Source of the DNA: Sphingomonadaceae bacterium
GTDB taxonomy: Bacteria; Pseudomonadota; Alphaproteobacteria; Sphingomonadales; Sphingomonadaceae
DNA length: 14,569 nt
Direction: 5' to 3'
NCBI GenBank assembly: GCA_019239785.1
Contig: JAFAZM010000116.1
Span: 1-14,569 of the forward strand
A program made the translations under genes and the position numbers. Positions 12,569 to 14,569 of the stretch are shown in pieces. Every line of letters begins with the position of its first letter. Within the stretch, counting starts at the first letter, position 1. The notes beneath the pieces are model-generated. The model worked only from the letters and a program-made list of their open reading frames with translations. It had not been told where the DNA came from and did no database searches.

Positions 12569-13390
12569 ATGGGGCCGGTCCGCATTCTCGTGGCGGCGGC
12601 CGCTCTGCTCGGCTGCGTCGCCGCGGCCGACGTGCCGGAGCTTCGCCTCGATGGGCCGCCGCTGCAGGGAGCGCTGCGGCACGGCGTCGCGCCGCCGGGC
12701 ACGGTTGCGCTGACCCTCGACGGCCGCCCGGTGCCGCTGGCGCCTGACGGCCGCTTCCTGATCGGCTTCGACCGCGACGCCGGGCCGAGCGCGACCCTGG
12801 TCGCCCGCCTCGCCGACGGCAGCGAGCGGCGGCAGTCGCTGAGCGTGGCGCGCCGCGCCTGGCAGATCCAGCATATCGGCCTGGCCCGACCGGCGGACGG
12901 GCCGACGCCCGAATATGCGCGGCTGCGCGAGGGCGAATTGCGGCGGATCGGCGCCGCCCGCGCGCTTCGCTCCGTGAGCCTCGGCTGGGCCCAGCAGTTC
13001 ATCTGGCCGGCGCACGGGCGGCTCAGCGGCGCCTTCGGCGCCCAGCGCATCTACCGGGGCGGCGTGCCCGCCGCCTATCATAGCGGCGCCGACATCGCCG
13101 CCGGCGCCGGCGCGCTGGTCGTGGCGCCGGCCGACGGCGTGGTCACGCTGGCGCCGCCGCCGGGCTTCAGCCTGGAGGGCAATCTCGTCATCCTCGATCA
13201 CGGCATGGGGCTGACCAGCGCCTTCCTGCATCTGTCGAGCGCATCGGTGCGGCCAGGCCAGACCGTGCGCCAGGGCGATCCGATCGGCCGCGTCGGCGCG
13301 ACCGGCCGCGCCACCGGGCCGCACCTTCACTGGAGCCTGGTCTGGGAGGGCGCGCGGCTCGATCCGGCGTCGGTCGCGAGGCCGCGCTGA
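12569..13390 (+). CDS. M23-family metallopeptidase (LytM/peptidoglycan endopeptidase type), exported
   Basis: A 273-residue exported protein. The N-terminus MGPVRILVAAAALLGCVAAA is a signal sequence; LLGC at 13-16 could be a lipobox, otherwise cleavage after AAA near 20. Residues about 22-110 form a beta-rich domain, followed by the zinc peptidase domain (about 150-270). The zinc site appears complete: H171 and D175 in YHSGADI and H254 in GPHLHW, with the additional H252. It probably cuts or regulates cutting of peptidoglycan cross-links in the periplasm. It starts four bases after the TPR-hydroxylase stop, so it is the last gene of the xseA run. No clear ribosome binding site is seen. A convergent gene ends seven bases beyond its stop. 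Confidence 0.92.
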   Translation: MGPVRILVAAAALLGCVAAADVPELRLDGPPLQGALRHGVAPPGTVALTLDGRPVPLAPDGRFLIGFDRDAGPSATLVARLADGSERRQSLSVARRAWQIQHIGLARPADGPTPEYARLREGELRRIGAARALRSVSLGWAQQFIWPAHGRLSGAFGAQRIYRGGVPAAYHSGADIAAGAGALVVAPADGVVTLAPPPGFSLEGNLVILDHGMGLTSAFLHLSSASVRPGQTVRQGDPIGRVGATGRATGPHLHWSLVWEGARLDPASVARPR

Positions 13391-13397
13391 GCCTTCG

Positions 13398-13943
13398 TTA
13401 CAGGACCCGGCGGACGCGCACGCCCGGCTGGCGGTTGACCCGCATCATATAGGAGCCGAGCGCGCCGCGATGGACGCTGACCGGCTGGCCGGGGCGCGGC
13501 GCCAGCGCGAGCGGATTGAAGTCGGTCTGGATCCAGGTGCCGCCGTCCTGCAGCCGCACCTGCCACTGGCCGAGATCGTTGCGGACCGCCGAGGCGACGG
13601 TGCTGTCGATCTGCGTGATTTCCTGGTCGTCGCGGTCGTTGTCGCCGCCGCCGAAGATCGGCAGGTGGGGCAGGGCAAGGCCGAACAGCCGCCGCCGGCT
13701 CTCGCGGACCTGGGCGCGGTCGACGACGACGAGGTCGCGGCGCTCGGCCGCCTGCTCCAGCGCCGCCGCGGCCGTGTCGTAGCATTGCAGCCGCGCCGCC
13801 GAATCCGCGATCGTCCGGCAATGGACCAGGGCCTCGAAGGTCTGCGGCCGCCGCTCCGCCTGATGGCCGCCGCGTTGCGCGACCGCGGGGAAGGCGAGAC
13901 CGGCCAGCAGGGCGGCGAGCAGGAGCGGCTTTGCGGTCATCAT
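13398..13943 (-). CDS. exported hypothetical protein with a C...RL.CYD motif
   Basis: A 181-residue protein with signal peptide (MMTAKPLLLAALLAGLAFPA, cleavage near AVAQ). The early mature part has VHCRTIADSAARLQCYDTAA, a two-cysteine helical motif seen in several exported proteobacterial proteins such as those around type VI secretion (VasI-like); nothing else here points to such a system. The C-terminal half (about 105-181) is beta-rich and contains TQIDSTVASAVRNDLGQWQV and a GTWIQTD strand, suggesting a small beta-barrel. Three ATGs (13949, 13943, 13940) are possible; GGGGA six bases before 13943 favours that one. It faces the M23 gene with a seven-base gap. Function unknown. Confidence 0.8.
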   Translation of the reverse strand: MMTAKPLLLAALLAGLAFPAVAQRGGHQAERRPQTFEALVHCRTIADSAARLQCYDTAAAALEQAAERRDLVVVDRAQVRESRRRLFGLALPHLPIFGGGDNDRDDQEITQIDSTVASAVRNDLGQWQVRLQDGGTWIQTDFNPLALAPRPGQPVSVHRGALGSYMMRVNRQPGVRVRRVL

Positions 13944-13970
13944 GTCCATTCCCCGATACGGTGGAGCGCG

Positions 13971-13999
13971 ATATTGCGAGCGCAGGCCGCTTCGCGCAA
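13971..13999 (-). promoter_or_regulatory. candidate promoter of the exported CYD-motif protein
   Basis: On the minus strand TTGCGC (13999-13994) and CAATAT (13976-13971) are separated by 17 bases. Transcription would start near 13964, about 20 bases before the ATG at 13943. Each box matches the consensus at only about half its positions. Confidence 0.35.
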
Positions 14000-14077
14000 G
14001 CCTCGTTCCGGCTCCTCCGCCCATGTGACAAAATTGCCACGCACTCCGAAAATGGGGTACGCTTTCGGCAGCGGCGA

Positions 14078-14106
14078 TTGCGTCAAAATCGTTTCATCTC
14101 TTAAAC
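14078..14106 (+). promoter_or_regulatory. weak candidate promoter of the TonB-dependent receptor
   Basis: TTGCGT (14078-14083) and TTAAAC (14101-14106) are 17 bases apart in the most AT-rich part of the region. A start near 14113 would give a leader of about 60 bases. The boxes are poor matches, but the inverted repeat 14088-14109 covers the spacer and -10, as expected for a repressed promoter. Confidence 0.3.
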
Positions 14107-14109
14107 GAT
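14088..14109. promoter_or_regulatory. inverted repeat, possible operator of the TonB-dependent receptor
   Basis: ATCGTTT (14088-14094) and AAACGAT (14103-14109) are perfect 7-base reverse complements with an eight-base spacer. Centre-to-centre distance is about 15 bases, more than one helical turn. It could bind a dimeric repressor. It does not match a Fur box, so I cannot name a regulator. Confidence 0.4.
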
Positions 14110-14173
14110 CTCCGGGAACCAGCGTCGGGGCTGGTGTTCGACTCACGGCTGCGGCCGATCGGAGGGGACCGAG

Positions 14174-14569
14174 ATGAACTACAGGACTCAGTTGCTGCGC
14201 AACCTGCTCGCGACGACCGTGATCGGCGGATCGATCGGCATTGCCACTCCGGCTTTCGCCGCGGACGCCCAGCCCGCCCAGCCGCAGGCCGACCAGCCGG
14301 CGCCGACCACCGGTCCGGCCGCGGGCCAGCCGGCCGAGGAAGAGGCGATCGTCGTCACCGGCACGCGCATTCCGACCCCCAACCTGTCCGGCACCAGCCC
14401 AGTCACGGTGATCAACAGCGCCGAGGTCCGCCTCCAGGGCACCACCCGCACCGAGGATCTGGTCAACTCGCTGCCGCAGGCCTTCGCCGGCCAGGGCGGC
14501 AACCTCGCCAACGGTGCGACCGGCACCGCCACCGTCGACCTTCGCGACCTTGGCCCGTCCCGCACCCTC
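14174..14569 (+). CDS. TonB-dependent receptor, N-terminal part (runs off the window)
   Basis: Only the first 132 codons are present and the frame stays open to the last base. A signal peptide (about 1-26, cleavage at AFA-AD) is followed by a Pro/Gln/Ala-rich linker (28-52) and then EEEAIVVTGTRIPTPN, the usual transition to the plug domain in sphingomonad receptors. The plug begins SPVTVINSAEVRLQGTTRTE and continues DLVNSLPQAFAG and VDLRDLGPSRTL. It would be an outer-membrane importer driven by TonB; the substrate cannot be told from this part. GGAGGGG at 14161-14167 is a good ribosome binding site six bases before the ATG. It diverges from the exported CYD-motif gene across 230 bases. Confidence 0.92.
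   Translation, partial: MNYRTQLLRNLLATTVIGGSIGIATPAFAADAQPAQPQADQPAPTTGPAAGQPAEEEAIVVTGTRIPTPNLSGTSPVTVINSAEVRLQGTTRTEDLVNSLPQAFAGQGGNLANGATGTATVDLRDLGPSRTL

Noticed and set aside
14115..14138. GGAAC ... GTT resembling an EcfG general stress promoter before the TonB receptor
   Set aside because: Spacing is one base short of the usual GGAAC-N16/17-CGTT and the C before GTT is missing.

Overview
The window reads as chromosomal DNA of a high-GC alphaproteobacterium, most likely from the Sphingomonadales (Sphingomonas/Sphingosinicella-like). The basis is the strong GC third-position bias, the protein flavour (aerobic-type CobT, DUF2093 next to xseA, phytase-like esterase, a TonB-dependent receptor with an IVVTGTRI plug start) and three palindromic intergenic repeats of kinds I recognise from this order. 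Nothing suggests phage, plasmid, IS or CRISPR content, and I found no rRNA or tRNA.

Layout, left to right. 1-166 is a long imperfect palindrome that runs into the Shine-Dalgarno sequence of cobT (cobaltochelatase subunit, VWA domain). cobT overlaps by one base a PKHD-type Fe(II)/2-oxoglutarate dioxygenase. A convergent glycine-zipper envelope protein with tandem Tyr/Arg-rich repeats follows, then a divergent exported phytase-like esterase. A second palindromic element (about 4289-4377) separates that gene from rpmB, which reads leftward from a recognisable promoter, with a small membrane protein upstream of it. Rightward come a 76-aa membrane-anchored protein, tadA (whose start codon looks damaged) and a HlyC/CorC-type CNNM/CBS membrane protein. 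A third palindromic element (7228-7349) separates it from a leftward operon.

The leftward operon 9740->7365 is purD followed by four uncharacterised, tightly packed genes: a 101-aa membrane-anchored protein, two single-pass microproteins of 38 and 43 aa that are easily missed by gene callers, and a membrane-anchored helix-hairpin-helix protein. Two of the junctions are ATGA overlaps. This is the best candidate here for an undescribed system. purD and xseA diverge with no intergenic base at all: their start codons together form CATATG.

Rightward from there run xseA, a DUF2093 protein, a TPR plus aspartyl/asparaginyl beta-hydroxylase fusion and an M23 metallopeptidase, with gaps of 5, -4 and 4 bases, so they are probably one transcript. 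A small exported Cys-containing protein reads leftward against them. The window ends inside the start of a TonB-dependent receptor preceded by a 224-base regulatory region with an inverted repeat.

Family assignments are from motif recognition only; no database search was possible. Promoter calls are pattern matches and are weak unless stated.
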